6,342 nucleotides of DNA, taken from positions 1 to 6,342 of the forward strand of contig JAAXHX010000478.1 of assembly GCA_012270635.1 (NCBI GenBank), given 5' to 3'. Within the stretch, counting starts at the first letter, position 1; every line of letters begins with the position of its first letter. The notes beneath the pieces are model-generated. The model was not told where the DNA came from, made no database searches, and saw nothing but the letters and a program-made list of their open reading frames with translations. The translations under genes were made by a program, and so were the position numbers. Shown here in pieces: positions 1 to 5,938 of this stretch. Origin of the DNA: Dehalococcoidia bacterium. GTDB taxonomy: Bacteria; Chloroflexota; Dehalococcoidia; Plut-88900.

Positions 1-1
1 C

Positions 2-70
2 CAGTACACGGACGAGAATGCCCGGGAGATGGTGGAGCACTTCATCAGCCAGAACGGCCACGTGACCTAG
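2..70 (+). CDS. C-terminal end of an unidentified upstream gene (partial)
   Basis: Reading from base 2 gives 22 codons ending in TAG at 68-70, with the peptide tail ENAREMVEHFISQNGHVT. 21 of the 22 codons end in G or C, as expected for a real gene in this genome. The other two + frames give less protein-like sequence. The gene is cut by the window edge and lies 54 bp upstream of the acyltransferase on the same strand, so it could be the preceding member of the lipid operon. The fragment is too short to name a family, and I do not recognise it. Confidence 0.6.
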   Translation, partial: QYTDENAREMVEHFISQNGHVT

Positions 71-124
71 GCCCCAGCCGAGACATTCACAGCTTCAAAG
101 GTTGCCTACGCCCGCGAAAGACCT

Positions 125-1132
125 ATGCTTTGGAAGTACGTTTCACTTCTCGCCGCACAGGCCTTAGTCGCACCCCTGCCTAGAAGCATCGGATATTTCA
201 TCGCCCGCATCGTTGCGGACCTCTCCTTCCTGATGGCCAAACGCTCCAGAGCGAACATCTCGGAGAACCTGCGCCACGTCCTCGGCCCCGATTGCGACGA
301 AGACCTCCTCAACCACTGCGCGCTGGAGGTCTCCCGGAACACGGCGCGAAACATCTTCGATCTGATCAGCATGCCGCGCTCGGACCCCGGGTCCCTGGAG
401 AGGGCGGTCTCCATTCGCGGCTGGGACCACATGGAGAGCGCGCTGGCCCGGGGCAAGGGGGTGGTGCTGGCATCGATCCACATGGGCAACATGGACATGT
501 CCATCCAGGTAATCAGGGCTCGGGGGGTGGACCTCACCATCCTGGCGGAAGTCGAGGAGCCGGAACAGCTATACCGGAAGACGCGGCAGCTGCGGGGATT
601 CAACGGCATAACGATTCTCCCGGTGACCTACTCGGGGATCAAGGAGGCGATGAAGAAGCTGCGCCAGGGAGAGGTTGTGGCCATAGCCTGCGACCGGGCG
701 ATCCAGGGCAGCGGGCAATATCGAGAATTCTTTGGCAAGGAAGCGCTGCTGCCCATCGGGGGGATCGAGATGGCTTACCGAACGGGGGCGGCCATAGTGC
801 CGGCCTTCACGGTGAGGAAGGGCGGCAACAGTTTCTCAATGCACTTCGAGCCGCCCATCCACCTGGACCGTCGAGGCGGAAAGGCAAAGAGCATAGAGTC
901 GGGGCTGACGAGGATCGTGGCGTTGATGGAGGACTACATATCCCGGCATCCCGACCAGTGGATGGTGTTCGAACCGATCTGGCGGGAGGAGACCTCCGTG
1001 CCCATGAAGACGGCGTCACTGACCGACGGGCGGAGGGCCTTGAACGGCGTCGGCCACAGGGTGTCGAGCCCCAACGGGCGCCAGGCTCGAGGGCAGACCC
1101 CCATACCCCCCGCTCCCCCTTCAAAGCTTTGA
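125..1132 (+). CDS. LPLAT-family membrane acyltransferase (HtrB/LpxL or PatA-like)
   Basis: A 335-aa lysophospholipid acyltransferase-superfamily protein, expected to move an acyl chain from acyl-CoA or acyl-ACP to a glycolipid at the inner membrane. The catalytic HX4D motif is visible as H119-M-G-N-M-D124. Further family blocks are ACDR at 188-191, the FFGK..LPIGG segment at 202-213, RTGAAIVPAF at 219-228 and HPDQWMVFEPIW at 275-286, the last typical of the HtrB/PatA branch. The N-terminus (about residues 4-37) is hydrophobic to amphipathic, fitting membrane association. The ATG at 125 has only a weak upstream GAAAG as ribosome site. Residues about 290-335 form a Pro/Gly/Arg-rich tail beyond the domain. 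The adjoining PimA-like and PgsA1-like genes favour a PatA-like role (acylating phosphatidylinositol mannoside) over lipid A synthesis, and no lipid A gene is present. The family is secure; the substrate is inferred. Confidence 0.85.
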   Translation: MLWKYVSLLAAQALVAPLPRSIGYFIARIVADLSFLMAKRSRANISENLRHVLGPDCDEDLLNHCALEVSRNTARNIFDLISMPRSDPGSLERAVSIRGWDHMESALARGKGVVLASIHMGNMDMSIQVIRARGVDLTILAEVEEPEQLYRKTRQLRGFNGITILPVTYSGIKEAMKKLRQGEVVAIACDRAIQGSGQYREFFGKEALLPIGGIEMAYRTGAAIVPAFTVRKGGNSFSMHFEPPIHLDRRGGKAKSIESGLTRIVALMEDYISRHPDQWMVFEPIWREETSVPMKTASLTDGRRALNGVGHRVSSPNGRQARGQTPIPPAPPSKL

Positions 1133-2301
1133 ATATAGGATTCGTATCGATATATGACTTCGGCTATCCCGGCGGCGTCAACCTTCACGTGGCGAACCTT
1201 GCGGACCAGTTCGCGAGGTCGGGGCACAGGGTCAGGATCATCGCTCCGTGCTCGAAGAAGAGCGACCAGTTCGGCGCCGACAAGCTGATCCCTCTCGGCT
1301 GGTCCATCCCCCTGCACACCGCCGGCACCACCGCCCGCATCGTCCTATCGATGCGCCTCGCCAACAAGGTCAAGCCCGTCCTGGAACGAGAGAACTTCGA
1401 CCTCATCCACTACCACGAACCCCTCTGCCCCACCCTTCCCACCACCATCCTGAGGCACTCCAGGGCCGTCAACGTGGCCACGTTCCACGCCTTTCACGGC
1501 AACCGCAGGGTCATTGGAGTGTCCAGCGCCGACAGGCTTTACACGCTGTTCAACAGGTACGTGAGGAAGAACTGGCTCAGCCGTCTTCACGCGAAGATAG
1601 CGGTATCCCAGGCGGCGCTGGAGTTCGTGTCCAAGCACTTCCCCGGCGACTACAACATCATCCCCAACGGCATCGACCTGGAGCGGTTCAACCCCTCCGT
1701 AAAGCCCCTGGAGCGGTACGACGACGGCTATGTGAACATCCTGTTCGTGGGCAGGATGGAGAAGCGGAAGGGACTCAAGTACCTGCTAAGGGCATATTCC
1801 AAGCTGAAGTGGGACTACCCGAAGATCCGGCTCCTGATAGTGGGGCCGGGGGGCATGGACTCGGATTCGGCGCGGACCCTGGGGGAGCGGAACCCGAAGG
1901 ACGTGGTGATAGTGGGAAACGTCCCCCATGAAGAGCTGCCCCGCTACTACCGCACCGCGGACATCTACTGCTCCCCGGCCACGGGCAAGGAGAGTTTCGG
2001 GATAGTGCTGCTGGAAGGGATGGCGTCCAAGGCGGCCGTGGTGGCTTCGAACATCATCGGCTATGCGGGAGTGATGACTGACGGCGTCCAGGGGTTCCTG
2101 GTCCCCCCGAAGGACGACGGGGCCCTGGCCTCGGCGCTGGCGCGGCTCATCGAAGACGAGGGCCAAAGGCAGGCCATGGCAAACCGGGGCCTGGCGCACG
2201 TCCAGGAGTTCAGCTGGGACAAGGTCGCTGCCCGGGTAATGCGGGTCTACCAGGAAGCCCAGACCGTCCACAGAGGCGGCGCTTCTCCCGCTTCACCATA
2301 A
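1129..2301 (+). CDS. pimA: GT4 glycosyltransferase, PimA-like (phosphatidylinositol mannosyltransferase)
   Basis: A 390-aa GT-B fold glycosyltransferase predicted to transfer a sugar (mannose from GDP-mannose, if a true PimA) to phosphatidylinositol on the inner leaflet. The N-domain starts NIGFVSIYDFGYPGGVNLHV with the PGGV loop at 14-17. HYHEP is at 94-98, and FHAFH at 119-123 places H120 where the PimA catalytic His lies. The C-domain has PNGID at 179-183, GRMEKRKG at 208-215 (R209 and K214 are donor-phosphate contacts in the family), and E288-SFGIVLL-E296, the EX7E motif. I chose TTG at 1129-1131 because it sits directly before the conserved NIGFVSIYDF start. Upstream in-frame codons encode only Arg/Gly/Pro-rich shadow of the acyltransferase. 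The TTG overlaps the preceding TGA by 4 bp (TTGA), which suggests translational coupling; no good Shine-Dalgarno is visible. Sugar and acceptor are inferred from motifs and neighbours. Confidence 0.85.
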   Translation: MNIGFVSIYDFGYPGGVNLHVANLADQFARSGHRVRIIAPCSKKSDQFGADKLIPLGWSIPLHTAGTTARIVLSMRLANKVKPVLERENFDLIHYHEPLCPTLPTTILRHSRAVNVATFHAFHGNRRVIGVSSADRLYTLFNRYVRKNWLSRLHAKIAVSQAALEFVSKHFPGDYNIIPNGIDLERFNPSVKPLERYDDGYVNILFVGRMEKRKGLKYLLRAYSKLKWDYPKIRLLIVGPGGMDSDSARTLGERNPKDVVIVGNVPHEELPRYYRTADIYCSPATGKESFGIVLLEGMASKAAVVASNIIGYAGVMTDGVQGFLVPPKDDGALASALARLIEDEGQRQAMANRGLAHVQEFSWDKVAARVMRVYQEAQTVHRGGASPASP

Positions 2302-2317
2302 GCCCTCCACCCCTCCC

Positions 2318-2326
2318 TGTTATAAT
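2318..2326 (+). promoter_or_regulatory. Extended -10 promoter for the CDP-alcohol phosphatidyltransferase
   Basis: TGTTATAAT is a perfect -10 (TATAAT, 2321-2326) with the extended -10 TG at 2318-2319. No recognisable -35 lies 16-18 bp upstream. The expected transcription start is near 2333, giving a leader of about 20 nt before the ATG at 2354. This would let the synthase gene be transcribed independently of the two genes before it. Confidence 0.6.
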
Positions 2327-2353
2327 GCAGCGCCGCATCAATTAGACTCCGGC

Positions 2354-2983
2354 ATGAATAGCGACAAAAAATCCTCCGGCTTCCTGGACACTGCCCGGCT
2401 GAGGGACAGGGCAAAGGAGCTGCTGACCGAGCGGTTCTCCAACCCCGCGGCCCGGGCGATGGCCCGCGTTGGGTTCACGCCGAACAGGGTCACGGTGGCC
2501 GGCGGCCTGATAGCGGTGGCCGCGGGCGCGGTGGCCGCCAAGGGTCGGCTGCCGGAAGCCGGGGCACTGGTCCTGGCAGCCGGCGCCCTGGACCTGGTCG
2601 ACGGGGCGATGGCCCGGTTGACGGGCAAGCAGTCCAAGTTCGGGGCGGTGCTGGACTCCACCTTCGACAGGCTCGGGGAGGCGGCCGTGCTCTTTGGGCT
2701 GCTGGCCCTTTACAGCGGCCTGGGGCAGACGCCGTACGTGCTGCTGGTGTTCGCGGCCATGTTCGGCTCGGTGCTGGTGAGCTACATCAAGGCCCGCGCC
2801 GAGGGCGAGGGGATAGACTGCAACGTGGGGCTCCTGTCCCGGGGCGAGCGGGTGGTGTTGATGGGCCTGGGCCTGCTGATAAACCAGGTCCCCGCAGTGC
2901 TGCTGATATTGACCTTCTTCTCCTACGTGACCGCGGCACAGCGGCTCTGGAGAGTCAAGAAGGCCACCGACCGGACGACCTAG
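2354..2983 (+). CDS. pgsA: CDP-alcohol phosphatidyltransferase, phosphatidylinositol-phosphate synthase type
   Basis: A 209-aa integral membrane enzyme that joins a CDP-diacylglycerol lipid to an alcohol with release of CMP. The full family signature D-x2-DG-x2-AR-x8-G-x3-D-x3-D is intact: D80, D83, G84, A87, R88, G97, D101, D105. Several blocks match actinobacterial PgsA1, the phosphatidylinositol-phosphate synthase: TPNRVT at 42-47, DGAMAR at 83-88, FGAVLD at 96-101, VSYIKARAE at 142-150 and AAQRL at 194-198. That makes L-myo-inositol 1-phosphate the likely acceptor, not glycerol 3-phosphate. Hydrophobic stretches at roughly 44-62, 66-82, 107-123, 125-146 and 163-196 fit the family's six membrane helices. 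The ATG at 2354 has a poor ribosome site. The gene ends 5 bp from the end of convergent prfB. Family is certain; inositol specificity is likely from sequence and neighbours but not proven. Confidence 0.9.
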   Translation: MNSDKKSSGFLDTARLRDRAKELLTERFSNPAARAMARVGFTPNRVTVAGGLIAVAAGAVAAKGRLPEAGALVLAAGALDLVDGAMARLTGKQSKFGAVLDSTFDRLGEAAVLFGLLALYSGLGQTPYVLLVFAAMFGSVLVSYIKARAEGEGIDCNVGLLSRGERVVLMGLGLLINQVPAVLLILTFFSYVTAAQRLWRVKKATDRTT

Positions 2984-2988
2984 ACGTC

Positions 2989-4099
2989 CTACCCCGCGGT
3001 GTCAGCGCCGATCATTGCCTTCAGGTAGGCATCGAGCATCGGGTCAAGGTCGCCTTCCAGCACAGCCTCGGGGTTGGTGGACTCGAAGCCTGAGCGATGG
3101 TCCTTCACCAGCTTGTACGGGTGCAAGACGTAGGAGCGGATCTGGTTGCCCCATCCCGGGTCCACGTGCTCGCCCTTGAGTCTCGCCTGCTCCTCAGCCT
3201 TCTTGTTGAGCTCTATCTCCAGCAGTCGGGACCGGAGGACTTTCATGGCGACCTCCCGGTTCTGGAGCTGGGAGCGTTCGTTCTGGCAGGTGACGACAAT
3301 GCCTGTGGGAAGGTGGGTGAGCCTGACGGCCGTCAGGTTCTTCTGGACGTGCTGACCCCCGGCGCCGCTGGCCTTGAAGTAGTCGGTCTTGACGTCGTCC
3401 GGGTCTATGGTGATCTCGACGTCATCCTCGGCCTGGGGCAGGACCTCGACGAGGGCGAAGGAAGTGTGCCGCAGGTGGTCGGCGTCAAAGGGAGAGAGCC
3501 TGACGAGGCGGTGGACGCCCCTTTCAGACTTGAGGTAGCCGTAGGCCCATGCGCCGTCTATCTCCAGGGTCACGCTCTTGATGCCGGCCTCTTCGCCGGG
3601 GGAGAGGTCCAGGATGCGAGTCGGGCGGCCCTTGTCGTCGCTCCAGCGCAGATACATGCGCATGAGCAGCTCCGCCCAGTCCTGGGACTCGGTGCCCCCG
3701 GCGCCGGCGTGAATGGCGACCAGGGCAGCGTCGCGGTCGTACTTGCCGTTGAGGGCCAGGTTGAACTCCAGGCGCTCTAGACGGGAGCGGAGCCCGGAGA
3801 TTTCAGCGCCGATTTGCCCCTCCAGGGACAGGTCGCCCGTTTCGACGGACAGGTCAATCAGGCCGGCCAGGGTTTCGACGCTGGTCTCAAGCTCGTCCCA
3901 GAGGGCGATCTCCTCGTTGAGCCGGGAGAGGCGCCGCATGGTGGCCTGGGCAGAGGCGGGGTCGTTCCATAAGTCGGGCCTGGAGGCCTCTTTCTCCAGG
4001 GCCTCGACGTCCCGCTTCTTGCCGGAGATGTCAAAGACGGTCCAGAAGGTATGCGGTCCTGGTACGCAGCCGTTCTATTTCGCGCTTCTGCTCTTCCAT
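2989..4099 (-). CDS. prfB: Peptide chain release factor 2, with +1 programmed frameshift
   Basis: RF2 recognises UGA and UAA in the ribosomal A site and triggers peptide release. The ATG at 4099-4097 opens a 22-codon zero frame (MEEQKREIER...DRL) ending in TGA at 4033-4031. Shifting +1 at CTT-TGA-C resumes with DISGKKRDVEAL and runs to TAG at 2991-2989, giving 22 + 347 = 369 aa, the normal RF2 length. The stop-reading tripeptide SPF is at 202-204 and the catalytic GGQ at 247-249 of the joined protein; SPF marks RF2 rather than RF1. The internal ATG at 3939 yields only 316 aa and drops the conserved N-terminal helices, so it is not the start. The start has a weak AAGAG ribosome site 6 nt upstream. 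The gene follows nfi after 55 bp and converges on pgsA with a 5-bp gap. Confidence 0.96.
4030..4036 (-). other. prfB: prfB +1 programmed ribosomal frameshift site
   Basis: Reading the - strand, codon 22 is CTT (4036-4034), followed by TGA (4033-4031) and C (4030), the canonical CUU UGA C shift heptamer. When RF2 is scarce, the ribosome stalls on UGA (a poor stop in the C context) and slips +1 onto UUU, so RF2 controls its own synthesis. In E. coli a strong Shine-Dalgarno-like AGGGGG lies just upstream; here the bases before the site read CTGGACCGT, with no comparable element, so stimulation may be weaker or different. Confidence 0.93.
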
Positions 4100-4151
4100 T
4101 TGACACTCTTCCCCGGACCCGAAGGGTATGGATGGTATATCGAGTCTACTG

Positions 4152-4178
4152 ATTTTAGCACCATTTGCCAGGCGCCAA
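4152..4178 (-). promoter_or_regulatory. Possible promoter for prfB at the nfi stop codon
   Basis: On the - strand TGCTAAAAT (4160-4152) is an extended -10 (TG plus TAAAAT) that uses the nfi stop codon TAA. A TTGGCG at 4178-4173 lies upstream with a short 15-bp spacer. The predicted start near 4145 leaves about a 45-nt leader before the prfB ATG. The elements are imperfect, so prfB might instead depend on transcription from nfi. Confidence 0.4.
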
Positions 4179-4847
4179 GGGCGCGATCTTGCCTGCTGCG
4201 GTCAGATGGGCCTGCCGGGTGGGTTCGGGGATGCGGTATTTCGGGGCGCAGGCGAGAACGATGCTAAGGGCGGACGCCAGGTCGACCTTGTGCCCCACGG
4301 ACACGAATATGGGACGGGTCCCGTCCCGGGTCCTCAACGCTGCGCCTATCACCTCCTCGCCGTCCTTGAGGTCGGTGTGGGCGCCCCTGGCTCGGCCCGG
4401 CTCCCGGAACCTGCCGGTGAGCCTGGACTTGGCGCACCCGATGGCCGGGACGTCGAAGAGCAGGCCCAGGTGACAGGCGATGCCGAAACGTCTCGGGTGG
4501 GCGACACCCTGGCCGTCCACCAGGAGCACGTCGGGGCGGACGGTCAGGCTTTCGAGGAGTGGGGCCAGGACGGGGGTCTCCCGGAAGGACAGGAGCCCCG
4601 GCACGTAGGGAAAGGAGACTTCCGCCCTTAGGACCCGGCGCTCAACGGTTTGCAGGTCGGGGTAGGTCAATACCACTGCCGCCGCCGTGGCCAGTCCGTC
4701 GGGGGCCACACCGGAGATATCGAGGCCGGCGACAAATCGGGGCTCCGCTTCGATGGGACGGGTATCGACCTGGGAGGCGAGGCGGCGCTGGACGGCAGCT
4801 GCCTCGGAGGGAGAGAGGGTCCAGGAGTGGAGGTGTCGGGCTTTCAC
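4155..4847 (-). CDS. nfi: Endonuclease V (deoxyinosine 3' endonuclease)
   Basis: Endonuclease V nicks DNA at the second phosphodiester bond 3' of deoxyinosine, starting repair of deaminated adenine. From the GTG at 4847 the protein is 230 aa. All expected active-site features are present: D43 in AGLDIS, the PYVP wedge with Y81, E90 in PGLLSFRE, D111 in VDGQG, H117 in AHPRR, and K140 in CAKSRL. Spacings are the same as or within one residue of those in the Thermotoga maritima enzyme. EPTRQAH is near the C-terminus. GTG is preferred because the resulting start (KARHLHSW) aligns with the Thermotoga N-terminus. The in-frame ATG at 4886 would add 13 residues and lies inside a dispersed repeat. Neither start has a good ribosome site; a TGCTACCAT at 4863-4855 just before the GTG could make a leaderless message, which is tentative. 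The gene lies upstream of prfB on the same strand. Confidence 0.92.
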   Translation of the reverse strand: MKARHLHSWTLSPSEAAAVQRRLASQVDTRPIEAEPRFVAGLDISGVAPDGLATAAAVVLTYPDLQTVERRVLRAEVSFPYVPGLLSFRETPVLAPLLESLTVRPDVLLVDGQGVAHPRRFGIACHLGLLFDVPAIGCAKSRLTGRFREPGRARGAHTDLKDGEEVIGAALRTRDGTRPIFVSVGHKVDLASALSIVLACAPKYRIPEPTRQAHLTAAGKIAPLAPGKWC

Positions 4848-4880
4848 GGGGGTGATGGTAGCATGGGGGGCCGTCCCCAC

Positions 4881-4915
4881 GCTCATACTTCAACAGGCTC
4901 AGCACGAGCGGGGCC
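4881..4915 (+). repeat. 35-bp dispersed intergenic repeat, copy 1
   Basis: This copy begins GCTCATACTTCAACAGGCTC and matches 6308-6342 in the same orientation at 30 of 35 positions. The 3' part can fold as a small hairpin (GCTC AGCAC GAGC). It sits in the nfi-infC intergenic space and contains the alternative nfi ATG (4886-4884 on the - strand). No coding role is apparent. Confidence 0.8.
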
Positions 4916-4920
4916 ACTAG

Positions 4921-4989
4921 GGATGGATTCCCGATCGGGGTCGAGAATGACGGGGGGGGATGGATTCCCGATCGGGGCCGGAATGACGG
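4921..4989. repeat. Two-unit tandem repeat with palindromic core
   Basis: Two near-identical units of 33 and 32 bp at 4921-4953 and 4958-4989 each begin GGATGGATTCCCGATCGGGG and end GAATGACGG, with a 37-bp period. Each has the palindrome CCCGATCGGG, and the flanking ATTC and GAAT can extend a stem. It follows dispersed repeat copy 1 by 5 bp. The structure resembles the short GGATTCCCG...GAATGACGG intergenic repeats found in many environmental bacterial genomes. Two units are too few, and the gap too short, for CRISPR. Confidence 0.8.
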
Positions 4990-5026
4990 AGGAGGGAGAG
5001 GGGAGGGGGCACGGGAGGGTTTCCGT

Positions 5027-5035
5027 TGGTATAAT
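5027..5035 (+). promoter_or_regulatory. Upstream extended -10 promoter toward infC
   Basis: TGGTATAAT is a perfect TATAAT (5030-5035) with an extended -10 TG at 5027-5028. No -35 is recognisable. It points toward infC about 100 bp downstream and may be a second, upstream start for the infC-rpmI-rplT operon. Confidence 0.5.
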
Positions 5036-5057
5036 AGGGTGGGGCGTGGGAGGGAAA

Positions 5058-5086
5058 TTGACGCTCCAATAGCCTTGTGTTATATT
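5058..5086 (+). promoter_or_regulatory. Main sigma-70-type promoter of infC-rpmI-rplT
   Basis: TTGACG (5058-5063) and TATATT (5081-5086) are separated by exactly 17 bp, and the -10 is extended by TG at 5078-5079. This is the best promoter in the window. The expected transcript start is near 5093, giving a leader of about 44 nt before the infC start. High strength fits a ribosomal protein operon. Confidence 0.75.
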
Positions 5087-5124
5087 CCCGCGACTTTCAG
5101 GGTCGACAGAAGTAGCTAGCGCGA

Positions 5125-5139
5125 GAGGTAATACGCATA
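5125..5139 (+). promoter_or_regulatory. infC: infC ribosome binding site and ATA start codon
   Basis: GAGGT at 5125-5129 is a clear Shine-Dalgarno element. The ATA at 5137-5139 lies 7 nt downstream, the usual distance, whereas the ATA at 5131 is only 1 nt away. Between the in-frame TAG at 5113 and TTG at 5185 there is no ATG, GTG or TTG. Conserved IF3 sequence begins right after the ATA. Confidence 0.7.
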
Positions 5140-5703
5140 GTCCGAGACTATAAAACCAACGGCAGGATACGAGCGCGCGAGGTCTTGGTCATTGGCTTGG
5201 ACAACGAGCAGATCGGCGTAATGCCGGTGCCCGAGGCGATCAGGATCGCCCGCGAAAGCGGTGTCGACGTGGTGGAGGTGGCCCCTAACACCGACCCCCC
5301 GGTCTGCCGCCTGATGGACTACGGAAAGTTCCGCTACGACCAGGCGAAGAAGGAGCGGGAGGCCAAGAAGGCCCAGAAGTCCTCCGGGATGCGGGAAGTG
5401 CGGATGAGGACGCGGATAGGGGACCACGACATGCAGCGCAAGACCGGCAAGATACGCGAGTTCCTGGGCGAAGGAGACAAGGTGAAGGTCTCGGTCCAGT
5501 TCAGGGGAAGGGAGATGACCCACCCGGAGATCGGGAACCAGCTCCTTGGCAAAGTGGCCAGGTCTCTAATGGACAGCGCGCGGGTCGAGACCCCGCCAAT
5601 AATGGAAAGACGAATGATGAGCATGGTGCTGGTGCCGGGCCGCAGGGACGGGAACCAGGCCTCCGCTCCCGAGCAGACAGATGCCAAAACTGAAGACGCA
5701 TAA
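5137..5703 (+). CDS. infC: Translation initiation factor IF-3, non-standard ATA start
   Basis: IF3 binds the 30S subunit, blocks premature 50S joining and rejects wrong start codons and initiator tRNAs. Starting at ATA 5137 the protein is 188 aa, beginning (M)[15 protein letters not shown], the conserved IF3 N-terminus. The first conventional start, TTG at 5185, would remove 16 residues including NGRIRAREV. The N-domain includes [16 protein letters not shown] at about 54-69. A Lys/Glu-rich linker helix follows at about 70-82. The C-domain runs from about 84 to 167, with [15 protein letters not shown] and FRGREM (RGRE 123-126). A short acidic tail ends at TAA. Rare starts are a known infC trait: IF3 discriminates against them, so excess IF3 lowers its own translation. 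Read from the 5058-5086 promoter, it leads the operon and overlaps rpmI by 23 bp. The exact start (5131 or 5137) is the only doubt. Confidence 0.95.
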   Translation: MVRDYKTNGRIRAREVLVIGLDNEQIGVMPVPEAIRIARESGVDVVEVAPNTDPPVCRLMDYGKFRYDQAKKEREAKKAQKSSGMREVRMRTRIGDHDMQRKTGKIREFLGEGDKVKVSVQFRGREMTHPEIGNQLLGKVARSLMDSARVETPPIMERRMMSMVLVPGRRDGNQASAPEQTDAKTEDA

Positions 5704-5884
5704 GGGCGCCAAGAGGCGCTTCCACATAACCGGTACAGGGAAGGTAATGCGCGCCAAGGGCGGAAAGAGCCACCTGCGGCGTAAGAAGCCCAAGCGGGTC
5801 AAGAGCCTGTACGCCGAGATGCACCCCATCTCCCCGAGCGACAAGCGCAAGATAGCGAAGACCCTGCCCTACGGCCTGCCATAG
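5681..5884 (+). CDS. rpmI: 50S ribosomal protein L35
   Basis: A 67-aa basic protein of the large ribosomal subunit. It opens with the canonical [14 protein letters not shown] and has the Lys/Arg-rich centre [15 protein letters not shown] typical of L35. The length is close to the family's usual 64-66 aa. The ATG at 5681 lies inside the last codons of infC in another frame, so the two genes overlap by 23 bp. Ribosomes finishing infC probably reinitiate or couple into rpmI, since only a weak AGCAGA precedes the ATG. rplT follows after 54 bp, in the standard infC-rpmI-rplT order. Confidence 0.96.
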   Translation: MPKLKTHKGAKRRFHITGTGKVMRAKGGKSHLRRKKPKRVKSLYAEMHPISPSDKRKIAKTLPYGLP

Positions 5885-5938
5885 CAAGGGTCTCGACGCC
5901 CCTGAACCGTTCGTGAATCCCGATTTCGGAGAACTACA

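Noticed and set aside
292..1128. Upstream in-frame extension of the glycosyltransferase by about 279 residues
   Set aside because: The extension is Arg/Gly/Pro-rich, matches no glycosyltransferase N-terminus and is the shadow of the acyltransferase reading frame.
3097..3780. Long + strand ORF (227 aa) opposite prfB
   Set aside because: It is the complement of highly conserved RF2 coding sequence, without a plausible start signal or motif.
2989..3939. prfB starting at the ATG at 3939 (316 aa)
   Set aside because: It omits the conserved N-terminal helices; the frameshift model gives the normal RF2 length with canonical signals.
4855..4893. nfi promoter from TTGAAG (4893-4888) and TACCAT (4860-4855) on the - strand
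   Set aside because: The spacer is about 27 bp, far from 17, and the -10 is weak; only a leaderless extended -10 start remains as a speculative option.
4921..4989. CRISPR-like array
   Set aside because: There are only two units, nearly contiguous, with no spacer-length unique sequence and no cas genes.
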